From assembly GCF_003286645.3 (NCBI RefSeq), contig NZ_CP127382.2, forward strand, positions 1,364,001 through 1,428,000: a DNA stretch of 64,000 nucleotides, read 5' to 3'. This DNA comes from Aerococcus tenax (GTDB lineage Bacteria > Bacillota > Bacilli > Lactobacillales > Aerococcaceae). A model generated the notes under the pieces. It was not told where the DNA came from. It saw only the letters and a program-made list of their open reading frames with translations, and did not search any database. Positions 33,894-43,510 of this stretch are shown piece by piece. How positions within the stretch are numbered: position 1 is the stretch's first letter; the number at the start of each line of letters is the position of its first letter. Position numbers and translations under genes: made by a program.

Positions 33894-34790
33894 TTAATCA
33901 GTCTGAGTCTCCGTTAACAAAGCATAGTAAACTTGGCAGGTCTGATTGCCCTCGTCATAAGTTAGGTCAAAATCCTGGTAGCGGTAAAGCCCTTGAAGCA
34001 TTTGCTGGTAAAAAAGTGGCTGACGGGAAAATAACTGATAGACTTCCCCTTCATCAAGCGGCTTATCAAGGTCATTCAAACGAAGCGCCAGTTCAGTCAC
34101 TAGTCGCCCATTTGAGTCTTGATAGCTATAAATCAGGGATTGGTCACTCAAGGCCCGAATTAAAAAGCCATGCTTGTGGTCCAAGCCCTTTAAATTGACG
34201 AGTCCGTAATGATGGCGTTCCCTATTGACTAAATCTAAAAATACTTTATCGCTCATGACACTCTCGCTTTCCTTCGGCTGCTTAGCTGGTCTTCTCGGGC
34301 TGTCCTCATCTGCCAGCTGACGACCTTGCTGATTTTCTTGCCAGGCTTGGACTCCTTGGTCGAGTAAACGCACCTGGGGCTTGGCAGTTGGCTCTTGGTC
34401 TGGGCTAGCTTCTTCAGCACTATTTTTTGGATCTTGAACTTTTTCAGATCCAACCTTGACCGGCCATAAGTTCTTCAAAATCGTTCCCGTATTTAGACGG
34501 TCCTCATATTCTAAGTCATTCTCATCAATTAATTGCAAGACATCTTTCTTAGATGCTTGAGCCAATTGAGACAGGGTGTCGCCCCACTGACTAACATAGA
34601 CCTGAAGGCCATAACGCTGTTGGCGCTTCATTTCTTTTTGAATGTCAGTCACCGTCTTTTCCACAAAAGGCTCTTTTAACATAGCCTCCAAGGCACGATC
34701 TTGAACCTTGGCTACTTTTTCTGTATGGTTTTTCTTTTTTCCGGCTTTTTGATTCCTTTTAGCTGTCTTTTTCTTATCTGCTGGGGTCAT
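33894..34790 (-). CDS. LysM-domain protein with a degenerate CAP-like C-terminus, no export signal
   Basis: A 298-aa protein. The N-terminus is Lys-rich with no signal peptide. Residues ~60-108 form one LysM motif (YVSQWGDTLSQLAQASKKDV ... NTGTIL). A Gln/Glu/Pro-rich linker follows. The C-terminal ~120 residues start FLDLVNRERHHYGLVNL, like the CAP domain of the neighbouring protein (FHDLVNAERQSLGLTSL), and end QVYYALL like its VYSAQIL, but the His/Glu pocket residues are absent. AAGGAGG precedes the ATG. Function unknown; its own terminator follows. Confidence 0.65.
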   Translation of the reverse strand: MTPADKKKTAKRNQKAGKKKNHTEKVAKVQDRALEAMLKEPFVEKTVTDIQKEMKRQQRYGLQVYVSQWGDTLSQLAQASKKDVLQLIDENDLEYEDRLNTGTILKNLWPVKVGSEKVQDPKNSAEEASPDQEPTAKPQVRLLDQGVQAWQENQQGRQLADEDSPRRPAKQPKESESVMSDKVFLDLVNRERHHYGLVNLKGLDHKHGFLIRALSDQSLIYSYQDSNGRLVTELALRLNDLDKPLDEGEVYQLFSRQPLFYQQMLQGLYRYQDFDLTYDEGNQTCQVYYALLTETQTD

Positions 34791-34875
34791 AATAATAAGG
34801 CCTCCTTGATTAACTGATGTCGACCTTATTATATAAGAAATTTGCTTTTTTCACTGAAAAAAGCCTTATCAGCTG

Positions 34876-36255
34876 CTACTGACCCAGAATTTGGGCTGAA
34901 TAAACCAGGATATAGTCGCCATCTTTTACAAATTCTAGACCAATAGCTTGTGAATTGAAGCCAGGATCGATCATATTTTCATAGTGACCTGGACTAGCCT
35001 TCCAATTATCGAATAAGTCCTGGGCAATAGCTTGGGGACTAGTACCAGGCTTAGCATAACTTTGCTGGATATTTTCACCGACATAGTTTCCAGCACCTTC
35101 AAATCCGCTAGCAGTATTAAAGGCTTGGCCATTGGGACGAGTATGGGAAAAGACGTCAATAATTTCCTTAGTCCGGATATCGGAAGCCGCTTGGTAAGCA
35201 TTACCATAGGAAAGGCTGGTTAAGCCCAAGCTTTGCCGTTCAGCATTGACTAAGTCATGAAAGTGAGCCACGACCGCTTCTTCCATGCTGACTCCTTGGT
35301 CTAGACTTGCTTGACTATTAGTAGTCGGGTCAGCAAGAGCTTGATTCTTACTTGCTTGGTCATTAGCTGTTTGCTTTGCTTGACCTTGATTGGATGCTTG
35401 CTCTTGGTTAGCTTTTTTGTCGCTTTGGGGATTTCCTTGGGGCTTGGGGCGAGCTTCTGCTTGCTCTTTAGACTTCTTATCGTAACCCTTCTCGCTGTCA
35501 TCATCGTCATCATCATTGTCTTGTCTGTCGTCATCGTTAAGATCATCGTCTAAATCGTCTCCTTGATCTTGTCCGTCAACGTCGTCATCAAGATCGTCAT
35601 CTTGGTCGTTACCATGTTCATGTTTGTCATCATCAAAGTCATCATCGTGGGCATCACCATAAGGATCATCATCTTCAGAGTCATGTTCATACTCTAAAAC
35701 AGCTGCATTCAAGCCGTCGATCAAGTATTCATAGTCAATAGCCCCATTTTCAAATTCAACTTCATAGACTAAGCGGCCATCTTCTTCATCCGCTTCAATT
35801 TCTACGTCCTGAATTTGCGCTTGCGCTAAACCGCTATGGGCTAAGGAAGCTTCCAGCGCTGCAGATCCATCAATTGCCTGAACCTGGTAATCTTGATGGT
35901 TAACTTCTTCATAGTCATCATAGTCGTCGACATCGTCATCATCAATTTCTACTTGGTATTGGGTATTTACCACGTTGCTTTCCTGATAGGCAGCAGGAGC
36001 TGGAGCAGCATGCTGACTTGGTGAAAGATAGTAAATATCGTCATCATCGTCCCAATCTTCATCATAATCATCGTAGTCGAAGTCATCATCGTCATAGTCG
36101 CCAAAATCATCGTAATCGTCATAGTCATCATAATCGTAGTCTTCATAAATATTATCGTAATCATCATATTCATCGGCCTTGACCTGGTCACTTAGACCAA
36201 ACACCCCTAAACCGACCGCACTCAATCCTAATAATAATTTCTTATTAAATTCCAT
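34876..36255 (-). CDS. Secreted Asp/Tyr-rich CAP (SCP/YkwD) domain protein
   Basis: A 459-aa exported protein. Signal peptide residues 1-27 (KKLLLGLSAVGLGVFGL ... VKA). Residues ~28-75 and ~200-255 are Asp/Tyr- or Asp-rich low complexity. Residues ~150-195 look like a PepSY-type element (GRLVYEVEFENGAIDYEYLI). A Lys/Gln/Ala linker follows, then a CAP domain at ~330-459 with VFSHTRPNGQ (His), YVGENIQ (Glu), and NWKASPGHYENMI (His). CAP proteins of this type bind cell-wall or lipid ligands. Divergent from the SigI gene, whose partner also ends in an Asp/Trp repeat. Confidence 0.85.
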   Translation of the reverse strand: MEFNKKLLLGLSAVGLGVFGLSDQVKADEYDDYDNIYEDYDYDDYDDYDDFGDYDDDDFDYDDYDEDWDDDDDIYYLSPSQHAAPAPAAYQESNVVNTQYQVEIDDDDVDDYDDYEEVNHQDYQVQAIDGSAALEASLAHSGLAQAQIQDVEIEADEEDGRLVYEVEFENGAIDYEYLIDGLNAAVLEYEHDSEDDDPYGDAHDDDFDDDKHEHGNDQDDDLDDDVDGQDQGDDLDDDLNDDDRQDNDDDDDDSEKGYDKKSKEQAEARPKPQGNPQSDKKANQEQASNQGQAKQTANDQASKNQALADPTTNSQASLDQGVSMEEAVVAHFHDLVNAERQSLGLTSLSYGNAYQAASDIRTKEIIDVFSHTRPNGQAFNTASGFEGAGNYVGENIQQSYAKPGTSPQAIAQDLFDNWKASPGHYENMIDPGFNSQAIGLEFVKDGDYILVYSAQILGQ

Positions 36256-36613
36256 TCTAATACTTCCTTTCTCACTTCCGTATTTTTGAAATTGTGATTA
36301 GCTGATTTTCATTCCTTGGCAGCTATCACTACTTAATACAAGACTTAAGAAATCTTTAGGGACCTTTTTTGATTTATTTTTAGAAAAAGCACTTTTATTT
36401 TAAAAAAACTGCTTTAAACATCCTTGTTTGAGGTTTAAATCATACTTTTCCCAGCATTTTTGCTATAGTTAAAATGAATTTATTTTTTTCATAAAGGAAT
36501 TTTTAGGTTAACTAGTCAATTTTTAATAAAATAGGCCCTAAAATCCATAATCGCTTTGTATTATCTAGTAGAGCAGCCCTCCTTAGATGAGTGGCTAATA
36601 AGGAGAGAAAATT
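36256..36613. promoter_or_regulatory. Divergent control region between the CAP gene and sigI
   Basis: No gene in 358 AT-rich bases. CCCTAAAAT (plus, 36536-36544) and CCCTAAAGAT (minus, 36352-36361) face the two divergent genes, 70 and 97 bases from their starts. A CCC-containing -35 is a feature of SigI promoters in Bacillus and Clostridium, so both may be SigI-dependent. This is speculation from two matches. Confidence 0.3.
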
Positions 36614-37243
36614 ATGGTAGATAAAGACCAGCGGGATGCCCTGATCAAGGAGCATTTCGGTTTTATTATTAATACTGTTTCGGAAGTGACCGGACGCTAT
36701 GTGGAAGTGGGTAATGACGATGCCTTCTCCGTAGCCCTCTTAGCCTTTGATGAGGCCATTGACCGCTATGATGAAGACCGGGGCCACTTCCTCGCCTTTT
36801 GTAAATTAGTGATAAAAAGTCGGGTCTTAACTCATTTAAAGCAAGAAAACCAACAAGAAGCGGATGAGTCACTGAATGACCTTCATGAACAAGGCTTTGA
36901 CCCTAAAGATGATAAGGCTCAAAGTAATTTCGATATGAAGGCAGAAATCGAATCCTGGAAGGAAGACTTGGCGGACTTTTCCATCACACTGGAGAAATTA
37001 GCCGACGAAGCTCCTAAACACCAGGATACCAGAGAACGGGCCATTGATATTTCTGAGGCTTCCAGTAAGAAAAGGTCCATTACCGACCACCTCTTTACTA
37101 AGAAACGACTCCCCATTCGCAAAATGAGCCGGATGTTCTCGGTAACTGAAAAAATAATTAAAGGAAGTAAAACCTTTATCATTTCAGTCATAATTATTTT
37201 CTTTAAAGAATACCAGCAGTTAATTGCTTGGATTAGGGGGTGA
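36614..37243 (+). CDS. sigI: SigI-family RNA polymerase sigma factor
   Basis: A 209-aa alternative sigma factor of the SigI group. Region 2-like part: EHFGFIINTVSEVTGRYVE, NDDAFSVALLAFDEAIDRYDED, FLAFCKLVIKSRVLTHLKQE. The C-terminal SigI-specific HTH ends LPIRKMSRMFSVTEKIIKGS followed by FIISVIII, as in Bacillus SigI. In other Firmicutes SigI responds to heat or to extracellular polysaccharide through RsgI. GGAGAG precedes the ATG. Its stop is followed 4 bases later by the rsgI-like gene. Confidence 0.88.
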   Translation: MVDKDQRDALIKEHFGFIINTVSEVTGRYVEVGNDDAFSVALLAFDEAIDRYDEDRGHFLAFCKLVIKSRVLTHLKQENQQEADESLNDLHEQGFDPKDDKAQSNFDMKAEIESWKEDLADFSITLEKLADEAPKHQDTRERAIDISEASSKKRSITDHLFTKKRLPIRKMSRMFSVTEKIIKGSKTFIISVIIIFFKEYQQLIAWIRG

Positions 37244-37247
37244 GGAC

Positions 37248-38333
37248 ATGTACCAAGAAGTCGTTATTATTGAAGTGAAAGAAGATTATAGTCTTGCCAT
37301 GAGCCGGTCTGGTCAGGTCATCCGGATCAAGAACAAAGCTGGCATGCATGTTGGTGCAAGAATTTATGTTACCGAAGAAGATCTCTTTCAGTCAGCAGCT
37401 ACAGACAAGGTCGTCCCCATGCGCTCAAAAAGGAAAGGATCTGCTAAGCCCTGGTGGAAGGCGCTCGCCCTAGCGGCAATGGCCCTTCTCCTCATTGGAA
37501 CAGGAACTTGGGCTAGTCAATGGCTGCAACGAGAAAATGCCCTAGCTGTTGGACAAAATCCAAGTGTCCAAGTCACTACCAATCGCGACCAGCAAGTCAC
37601 CGGAGTCTATGACGCCAATGCCCAGCCTCGGTCAGATAGTGAGCTCAAGGGTAAAGGGTTAAATGAAGTCCTCGAAACCCTACTAGGAAGTATCAAGTAT
37701 CCTAAAAATGAAAATATCCTAGTCGCCATGACTAAAACGGACGAAGAAAGTATGCGAAAGATTGAAGCAGCCATCAGCAAATACTTCCAAGATAGTGGCT
37801 ATTCCGGCGACTTGATTTTCCTAAGAGGGGAAACCAGTGAATTCCGCGCTGCTAAGGAAGCAGGTAGGTCCTATACTTCTTACTTGGTTGACCAATACCA
37901 GCTTGATATTTGGAATAAAGACCAAAACGATGACTTATCTGACCAGGAAAAAGCCAGCCGCCTAAGTGGCTACGGCAGTTTCCGTTCGATTAAGAATAAA
38001 GATAAAGCTAACGAAGAAAACGAAAAAGAAGACAAGAAAGAAGAAAATCAAGAATCTTCTAATGACTCAAAGGAAGAAAATCAGCAAAACAACCAGCAAG
38101 ATCAAAGTGCGCCAGCCGGAAACCAACCGCAAACCGCACCAGAAATCTCCACACCTCGTCAAGCGCCAAGTCGCCCTGCACCCCAGCCAAGCCAGCCTGC
38201 GCCAGCTCAGCCCGCTCCGCAGCCAAGTCAACCCCAAAGCCCACCGCGTTATTATCCAAGTGATGATGACGATGATTGGGACGATGACGATTGGGATGAT
38301 GACTGGGACGACGATGATTGGGATGATGATTAG
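37248..38333 (+). CDS. rsgI: RsgI-like membrane anti-sigma factor with acidic Trp/Asp C-terminus
   Basis: A 361-aa membrane protein. Residues ~1-55 are the cytoplasmic anti-SigI domain (VVIIEVKEDYSLAMSRSGQVIRI); one transmembrane helix is at ~70-90; residues ~100-215 are the conserved RsgI extracellular part (NPSVQVTTNRDQQVTGVYD). A Lys/Glu-rich and Pro/Gln/Ala-rich stalk follows, then a terminal Asp/Trp repeat (DDDWDDDDWDDDW) that may bind cations or the cell wall. The start at 37248 follows GGGGGTGAGG. Confidence 0.86.
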   Translation: MYQEVVIIEVKEDYSLAMSRSGQVIRIKNKAGMHVGARIYVTEEDLFQSAATDKVVPMRSKRKGSAKPWWKALALAAMALLLIGTGTWASQWLQRENALAVGQNPSVQVTTNRDQQVTGVYDANAQPRSDSELKGKGLNEVLETLLGSIKYPKNENILVAMTKTDEESMRKIEAAISKYFQDSGYSGDLIFLRGETSEFRAAKEAGRSYTSYLVDQYQLDIWNKDQNDDLSDQEKASRLSGYGSFRSIKNKDKANEENEKEDKKEENQESSNDSKEENQQNNQQDQSAPAGNQPQTAPEISTPRQAPSRPAPQPSQPAPAQPAPQPSQPQSPPRYYPSDDDDDWDDDDWDDDWDDDDWDDD

Positions 38334-38370
38334 TCTCTAATCCGACTGATATCATCCTATAAATAAAAAC

Positions 38371-38414
38371 AAAGCCCTTACCGTTAGGAAGATTTTTCTA
38401 GCCGTAAGGGCTTT
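38371..38414. terminator. Bidirectional terminator between rsgI and deoC
   Basis: AAAGCCCTTAC (38371-38381) / GTAAGGGCTTT (38404-38414), 11 bp perfect. Confidence 0.82.
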
Positions 38415-38423
38415 ATTAGTTTG

Positions 38424-39101
38424 TTAATTCATCTTTTCTTTTAAGGCTTGAATAATTTCGACTCCAGCACTAGTTCCAATGCGCTCAGCTCCTGCATCAA
38501 CCATGTCTAAGAAGTCTTCAGCTGTTCGAATTCCGCCGGCTGCCTTAACCTTGACTTGGTCACCAACAAGATCCTTCATGAGGCGGACGTCAGCCAGCTT
38601 GGCTCCTGAGGGGCCAAACCCGGTTGAGGTCTTAATAAAATCAATCTTTACTTCTCTAGCGATTTGAGCCAGATGTCTAATCTCGTCATCACTTAAATAA
38701 CAATTCTCAAAAATGACCTTGGAAATCACTTCATGGTCACGGCAGAGGTTTGCCATGGTCTGCATTTCTGACTTAACCAGTTCCCAGTCTTGGTCCTTGA
38801 CTGCCGTCAAATTCACCACATAGTCAATCTCATCAGCCCCGGCTTCAATGGCTATTTGAGCTTCCAAGCGCTTAGCTTCAACCGTTAATTGACCTAAAGG
38901 AAAAGCAATCGCTGCACCAACATGGACATCACTATTTTTTAAATACTCCTGGCAGGTCTCCACCTGGAGGGGATTAATAGCTACCATACGAAAGTGATAG
39001 TCGATGGCCTGCTGGCAGAGTTCCTGGATTACCTGACTACTGGCGTCAGCATGCAAATTAGTGTGGTCAATCATTTGTGCATAATCATCTAAGGTCTTCA
39101 T
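38424..39101 (-). CDS. deoC: Deoxyribose-phosphate aldolase
   Basis: A 225-aa class I aldolase cleaving 2-deoxyribose-5-phosphate into acetaldehyde and glyceraldehyde-3-phosphate. Motifs: [25 protein letters not shown], Schiff-base Lys in FIKTSTGFG, second Lys in VKAAGGIRT. Start at 39101 with GGAAGG upstream; the frame extends 15 codons further without support. It follows the DUF3800 gene by 34 bases, so it may be co-transcribed. No other deo gene is nearby. Confidence 0.95.
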   Translation of the reverse strand: MKTLDDYAQMIDHTNLHADASSQVIQELCQQAIDYHFRMVAINPLQVETCQEYLKNSDVHVGAAIAFPLGQLTVEAKRLEAQIAIEAGADEIDYVVNLTAVKDQDWELVKSEMQTMANLCRDHEVISKVIFENCYLSDDEIRHLAQIAREVKIDFIKTSTGFGPSGAKLADVRLMKDLVGDQVKVKAAGGIRTAEDFLDMVDAGAERIGTSAGVEIIQALKEKMN

Positions 39102-39135
39102 ACTTTCCTTCCTTTCGCATTCAATCCTTGACAGC

Positions 39136-39834
39136 TTAATCTTCACTCATAAAGTCGAGATTATTTTTACCCAGGGGAAAGAAGCGCTGTCCCCCAATTC
39201 GACAATGGTCCAAGAGTTCTAAACTCACTTGGTCAACTTCCCCATTGGCTTCATTACGGGCAATCCGAAAAACCGTATTGGCAAAAATATCCGCCACCTG
39301 GATCATATCCCGCTCCTTGGAATCCTGGTATTCCACCTGAACATCCGCCAAACGTCTCTTTTCGATAGTGAATTTAATCTGCAGGTATTCTTCTAAGGAA
39401 TTCAAGGATTGGATGGCTTGGTTACGATTATCAATCATCAGATAAAGCTTTTCTTGGCGGTCTTGGTGAGAATGAACGATGGCCCCTACCGCTAAACCAA
39501 TAAAATAGTTAAAAGTTAAAGCTGGGATCCGTAGCAAATTATCATAGAGTTGAAAATTATCAATGACTAAATAATGGAAGGTCAGATCAGTTTCTTTAGT
39601 CAAGGCATCAAATACCGCCGCCTTCATGGCATTGGGCATCATTGAGCCCTTAATTTCCTGATGGATATCTAAATTGCTGTCTGGATGCTGGTCCAGGTAT
39701 TCCTTCTTAGCCTGGCGAAAAACACTACGAACCTGTTTCTGGTCTGCTGTCTCGGCAAAGGCCATGACAAAGTAACGCGAATTTTTCTTATGGTCGGTAG
39801 TAATCATTCCGGATTCGTCCACAAAAAGTTGCAC
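39136..39834 (-). CDS. DUF3800-family protein
   Basis: A 232-aa protein. The opening LFVDESG and the middle [12 protein letters not shown] match DUF3800 (PF12686), a probable RNase H-like fold of unknown role, often near mobile or defence genes; here the neighbours are housekeeping. Start is GTG at 39834 behind GGAGGAAAG. No signal peptide or membrane segment. Confidence 0.75.
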   Translation of the reverse strand: MQLFVDESGMITTDHKKNSRYFVMAFAETADQKQVRSVFRQAKKEYLDQHPDSNLDIHQEIKGSMMPNAMKAAVFDALTKETDLTFHYLVIDNFQLYDNLLRIPALTFNYFIGLAVGAIVHSHQDRQEKLYLMIDNRNQAIQSLNSLEEYLQIKFTIEKRRLADVQVEYQDSKERDMIQVADIFANTVFRIARNEANGEVDQVSLELLDHCRIGGQRFFPLGKNNLDFMSED

Positions 39835-39912
39835 AGTCTTTCCTCCTTCACTTAAGCCTTCTATCTAGGTCCAGTGTAACACGGCGATTCAATAAGCCAA
39901 AGTCAGACCTGC

Positions 39913-41649
39913 TTAAGCCTGACGGTCAAATTGACTATTGTATAAGTTGTAATAAAAGCCGTGTCTTGCCAGTAATTCTTGATGGCGACCTTGTTCCACC
40001 ACCTGTCCTTGGTCAAGAACTAAGATGGTATCGGCTTCTTGAATGGTTGACAGACGGTGGGCAACCACAAAGCTGGTCCGCCCTTGCATCAGTTTATCGA
40101 AGGCCGCTTGGACAGCTTGTTCCGTTACGGTATCGATCGAACTGGTCGCTTCATCGAGAATTAACATATCAGGATCAGTCAGGAGGATTCGGGCAATACA
40201 AATCAACTGCTTTTGCCCCGTGGAAATATTGGCGCCGCCTTCTTCTAGCATGGTGTCATAACCCTCGGGCATCTGTTCAATTAAGCGGTGTAAACTCGCC
40301 GCCTGGGCAGCTTGGATGATCTCTTCTTGGCTGGCCTTTGCTTTGCCATAAGCAATATTTTCAGCTACCGTTCCTTGGAATATCCAGGCATCTTGGAGAA
40401 CCATACCAAACAATTGGCGAACCTGGTCCCTAGACATGTCCTGGGTATCAACGCCATCAATTAGAATCTGGCCAGCATCGGGTTCATAGAAGCGCATCAA
40501 CAAGTTGATTAAGGTGGTTTTCCCGGCTCCGGTTGGTCCCACAATGGCTACGGTATCCCCCGCTTTGACATGACAAGTAAAGTCTTCAATCAAAGGTCGC
40601 TTAGGATCATAGGAAAAGTAAAGGTCTTGAATGGTCACTTGACCCTGGCAGTGGTCGAGAACCACTTGATCTCCTTCAGACTCAGCATCAGCTTGGTTTA
40701 GGAAATCAAAAATTCGTTGCGCCGCCGCCAGAGCCGTTTGCATTTCGTTAATGACCGCTGAAATTTCATTAAAGGGTTGGGTATATTGGTTGGCATAGGT
40801 AAGGAATGAGGAATAAAGCCCCACACTTAGCTGACCATTGACCACCGCAAAGGCCCCGTAAAGACCCACTGCTGCATAAACCATGGCATTTAACAGCCGG
40901 GCAGTAGGATTAATCAAGGCCCCGTAAAATTGAGAAATTACCCCACTCTCATGCAAACGCAGGTTGATGGCATCAAAACGCTCTTGGCTCCGGTCTTCAT
41001 AAGTAAAACTTTTTATCAAATATTGGTTATTGGCCATTTCATCCATGTAGGCCCCTAGCTCACCGCGCAAGGCCACTTGCTCTTGAAAATAACGGTAGGT
41101 CCGGTTGGCAATCAAGGAAGAAACAAGTACTGAAATGGGCGTCAAAACGATCACAATCAGGCCAATCTTGGCATTGAGCGACAGCATCATAATGATAATC
41201 CCTACAATCGTCGCCAGTCCGGAAAACAGGGAAGTGAAGCTTTGTAAGAGACCATTACTGAGGTAATCAACATCGTTAATAGCCCGGCTAACAATATCCC
41301 CATAGGCATGCTGATCCAAATAAGACAAGGGAAGTGATTGAATTTTAAAGAAGACCTCTTGCCGTAATTGGTGGGAGATTCGATAGGATAAGCGGCTGGC
41401 TAGGTCATTTTGTAGGTAAGCGGCCAATGCTGCTGAGAGGGCTAAGAGAATGAGAAGCCCGATCGCTCGTCCCAAAGCGGAGAAATCTACCGCCCCGGCC
41501 GAAACTAATAAATTCACTGCCCGACCAATTTGGATTGGAATCAGAATTTGGAAAAGCACGGCCAGGGTCGAAGCCATTAAGATCCCCACAAAATAGCCAG
41601 TGAAGGCTTTAATATATTGAACTAGGCGTTTACTGGTTTCAACTGGCAT
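39913..41649 (-). CDS. ABC exporter half-transporter, canonical-site subunit (LmrD/YheH type)
   Basis: A 578-aa half-transporter: six-helix ABC membrane domain (residues ~1-320) and ATPase domain with Walker A GPTGAGKTT, signature ISTGQKQ (instead of SGGQ) and Walker B MLILDEATSSID with the catalytic Glu. Partner of the upstream gene; the ATG directly follows that gene's TAG. Such heterodimers export drugs, lipids or peptides; the substrate is unknown. Confidence 0.88.
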   Translation of the reverse strand: MPVETSKRLVQYIKAFTGYFVGILMASTLAVLFQILIPIQIGRAVNLLVSAGAVDFSALGRAIGLLILLALSAALAAYLQNDLASRLSYRISHQLRQEVFFKIQSLPLSYLDQHAYGDIVSRAINDVDYLSNGLLQSFTSLFSGLATIVGIIIMMLSLNAKIGLIVIVLTPISVLVSSLIANRTYRYFQEQVALRGELGAYMDEMANNQYLIKSFTYEDRSQERFDAINLRLHESGVISQFYGALINPTARLLNAMVYAAVGLYGAFAVVNGQLSVGLYSSFLTYANQYTQPFNEISAVINEMQTALAAAQRIFDFLNQADAESEGDQVVLDHCQGQVTIQDLYFSYDPKRPLIEDFTCHVKAGDTVAIVGPTGAGKTTLINLLMRFYEPDAGQILIDGVDTQDMSRDQVRQLFGMVLQDAWIFQGTVAENIAYGKAKASQEEIIQAAQAASLHRLIEQMPEGYDTMLEEGGANISTGQKQLICIARILLTDPDMLILDEATSSIDTVTEQAVQAAFDKLMQGRTSFVVAHRLSTIQEADTILVLDQGQVVEQGRHQELLARHGFYYNLYNSQFDRQA

Positions 41650-43389
41650 CTAGACTTCCACCTTTCCTTGGCTATCTGGGTATTGACTAGCGTATATTTT
41701 TTGGTAAGTTGGGCAAGTCGCTAAGAGTTCTTCATGACTAGCAAAGCCGACTAATTCCCCATGGTCTAAGACTAATATTTTATCGGCATGTAAAATCGAG
41801 GAAATCCTTTGGGAAACCATGATGAGGGTCTGTTCCTTTTCCAGAAGCACTTGCCGTAAGCGCCCTTCAGTCGCAAAGTCTAAGGCAGATACCGCATCAT
41901 CTAGGATAATCGCCCGACTGGGTTGGGCCAGAGCCCGGGCAATAGTTAGCCTTTGCCGCTGCCCTCCTGAAAAATTCATCCCGCCTTGGTCAACCGGGGT
42001 GTCTAGCCCCTGAGCCTGCTTGATAAAGTCAGCCGCTTGGGCCTCTTCTAAAGCCTGCCACAAGTCATTATCAGAGATATTCGGCTGGTCCATCTTCAAA
42101 TTATCTCGCAAGCTGCCCTTGAAAAGCACTGCCTTTTGAGGAACTAGGGCAATGGCTTGACGTAAGCCTTTCAGGGAGAGACTTTCAATGGCTTGACCGT
42201 TAATCATGATCTCCCCACTTTGTTTTTGGTTGAAGGCTAAGATCAAGTTAACCAAGCTCGTTTTTCCCGCTGCAGTACCTCCGATAATACCGATAAATTC
42301 GCCTGCATGAATTTGAAAGCTGAGGTCGCTTAAGAGGGGCCGGTCACTGTAAGAAAAATTTACCTGGTTAAAAGTGATTTCTAAAGGCCCTGTAGATTGT
42401 GTCAGGTCGTTTTTGCTGTTTTTCTCCGAAGCAGACTGCTCTTCGCCTGCTATCGGCAAGGCTAAAAAGTCATCAATCCGGCGGGCAGAAGCGAAGCCTC
42501 GGCTTAAGACCACTAATAAGCGCACTAAAACACTCAAGGCTAAAAAGATACTGGTCATATAGGAAGTTAAAGCAATAATCTCCCCCTGCATGAGATAGGC
42601 ATTGTTCACTAAACGTCCCCCAAAATAGAGGATCAGTCCGATAGCGATATTAACCACCGATAAAGAAATCGGGGTTGCCAGGGCTTGGACCTGGCCCACT
42701 CGAATTTGTTGGTCAACTAAGTGGTCATTTTCTTTCTGGAAGCGGTGGATCTCTGTTTTTTGGTTAACAAAGGCCCGAATGACCCGGATCCCATTAAGAT
42801 TTTCGCGAACTACCTGGCTCAAGCGGTCTAAACCATGCTGGATGCCTTGATAACGGCGGTTTGAATTGAGGGTAATCCCTGTAAAAGCTAGGCCCAAAAT
42901 AAGGCCAGCAATAATAAAAATAGGAGACAGTTGGGGGCTAATCAGATAAGCCATAATTATGGCCCCGATGACAATGACTGGTGAACGCGAGGCTAGGCGT
43001 AGGGCCCTGGCCACTGCTTCTTGAATATTATTGGTGTCATTAGTTACCCGAGTAACTAAGGAATCCGCCCCCACCTGGTTGAGCTGATTTAAGGTCAACT
43101 GGTTAACTTGGTCAAATAGTGCTGACCTTAACCGAGTGCCTACTGTCTGCATAGTGACAGAAGCATACCACTGACAAACCAAGGCAAAACAATAGCCTAA
43201 GAATGGCAAAAGCACCAAAAGCAAGCCTCGCTGCCAAATATAGGTCGTATTGCCAGGATTAATCCCCTTATTAATCAAATCTGCCATAACATAAGGAACC
43301 ATTAACTCCAGAACCGCTTCAATCAGCTTGGCTGAAAAAGCCAGTATCTCTTTTCCCTTATTTTCTAATATCACATCTTTAACTCGCAT
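41650..43389 (-). CDS. ABC exporter half-transporter, degenerate-site subunit (LmrC/YheI type)
   Basis: A 579-aa half-transporter with six membrane helices and an ATPase domain: Walker A GGTAAGKTS, signature FSGGQRQR, Walker B IILDDAVSALD, where the catalytic Glu is Asp. Together with the STGQ signature of its partner this gives one degenerate and one active ATP site, the hallmark of heterodimeric exporters. First gene of the pair, preceded by AGGAG. Confidence 0.88.
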   Translation of the reverse strand: MRVKDVILENKGKEILAFSAKLIEAVLELMVPYVMADLINKGINPGNTTYIWQRGLLLVLLPFLGYCFALVCQWYASVTMQTVGTRLRSALFDQVNQLTLNQLNQVGADSLVTRVTNDTNNIQEAVARALRLASRSPVIVIGAIIMAYLISPQLSPIFIIAGLILGLAFTGITLNSNRRYQGIQHGLDRLSQVVRENLNGIRVIRAFVNQKTEIHRFQKENDHLVDQQIRVGQVQALATPISLSVVNIAIGLILYFGGRLVNNAYLMQGEIIALTSYMTSIFLALSVLVRLLVVLSRGFASARRIDDFLALPIAGEEQSASEKNSKNDLTQSTGPLEITFNQVNFSYSDRPLLSDLSFQIHAGEFIGIIGGTAAGKTSLVNLILAFNQKQSGEIMINGQAIESLSLKGLRQAIALVPQKAVLFKGSLRDNLKMDQPNISDNDLWQALEEAQAADFIKQAQGLDTPVDQGGMNFSGGQRQRLTIARALAQPSRAIILDDAVSALDFATEGRLRQVLLEKEQTLIMVSQRISSILHADKILVLDHGELVGFASHEELLATCPTYQKIYASQYPDSQGKVEV

Positions 43390-43462
43390 AAATAGACTCC
43401 TGTTTTCTTTTTCTTCTCACTATGGTACTCCAATGCAAGAAGCTGGGCAAATTTTTGTCAAT

Positions 43463-43485
43463 AAAAAACGAGTCCGAAGACCCGT
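43463..43485 (-). terminator. Terminator of folT
   Basis: On the minus strand ACGGGTC-TTCG-GACTCGT (one G-T wobble) and six T. Confidence 0.85.
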
Positions 43486-43510
43486 CTTTTAAATCATTTA
43501 AATCAAATTA

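Noticed and set aside
35311-35553. Ile/Val-rich frame on the plus strand opposite the acidic CAP protein
   Set aside because: Complement of Asp codon repeats; no start signals.
39136-39834. DUF3800 gene as a sign of a defence island
   Set aside because: Neighbours are deoC and an ABC exporter; no nuclease, methylase or toxin gene nearby.
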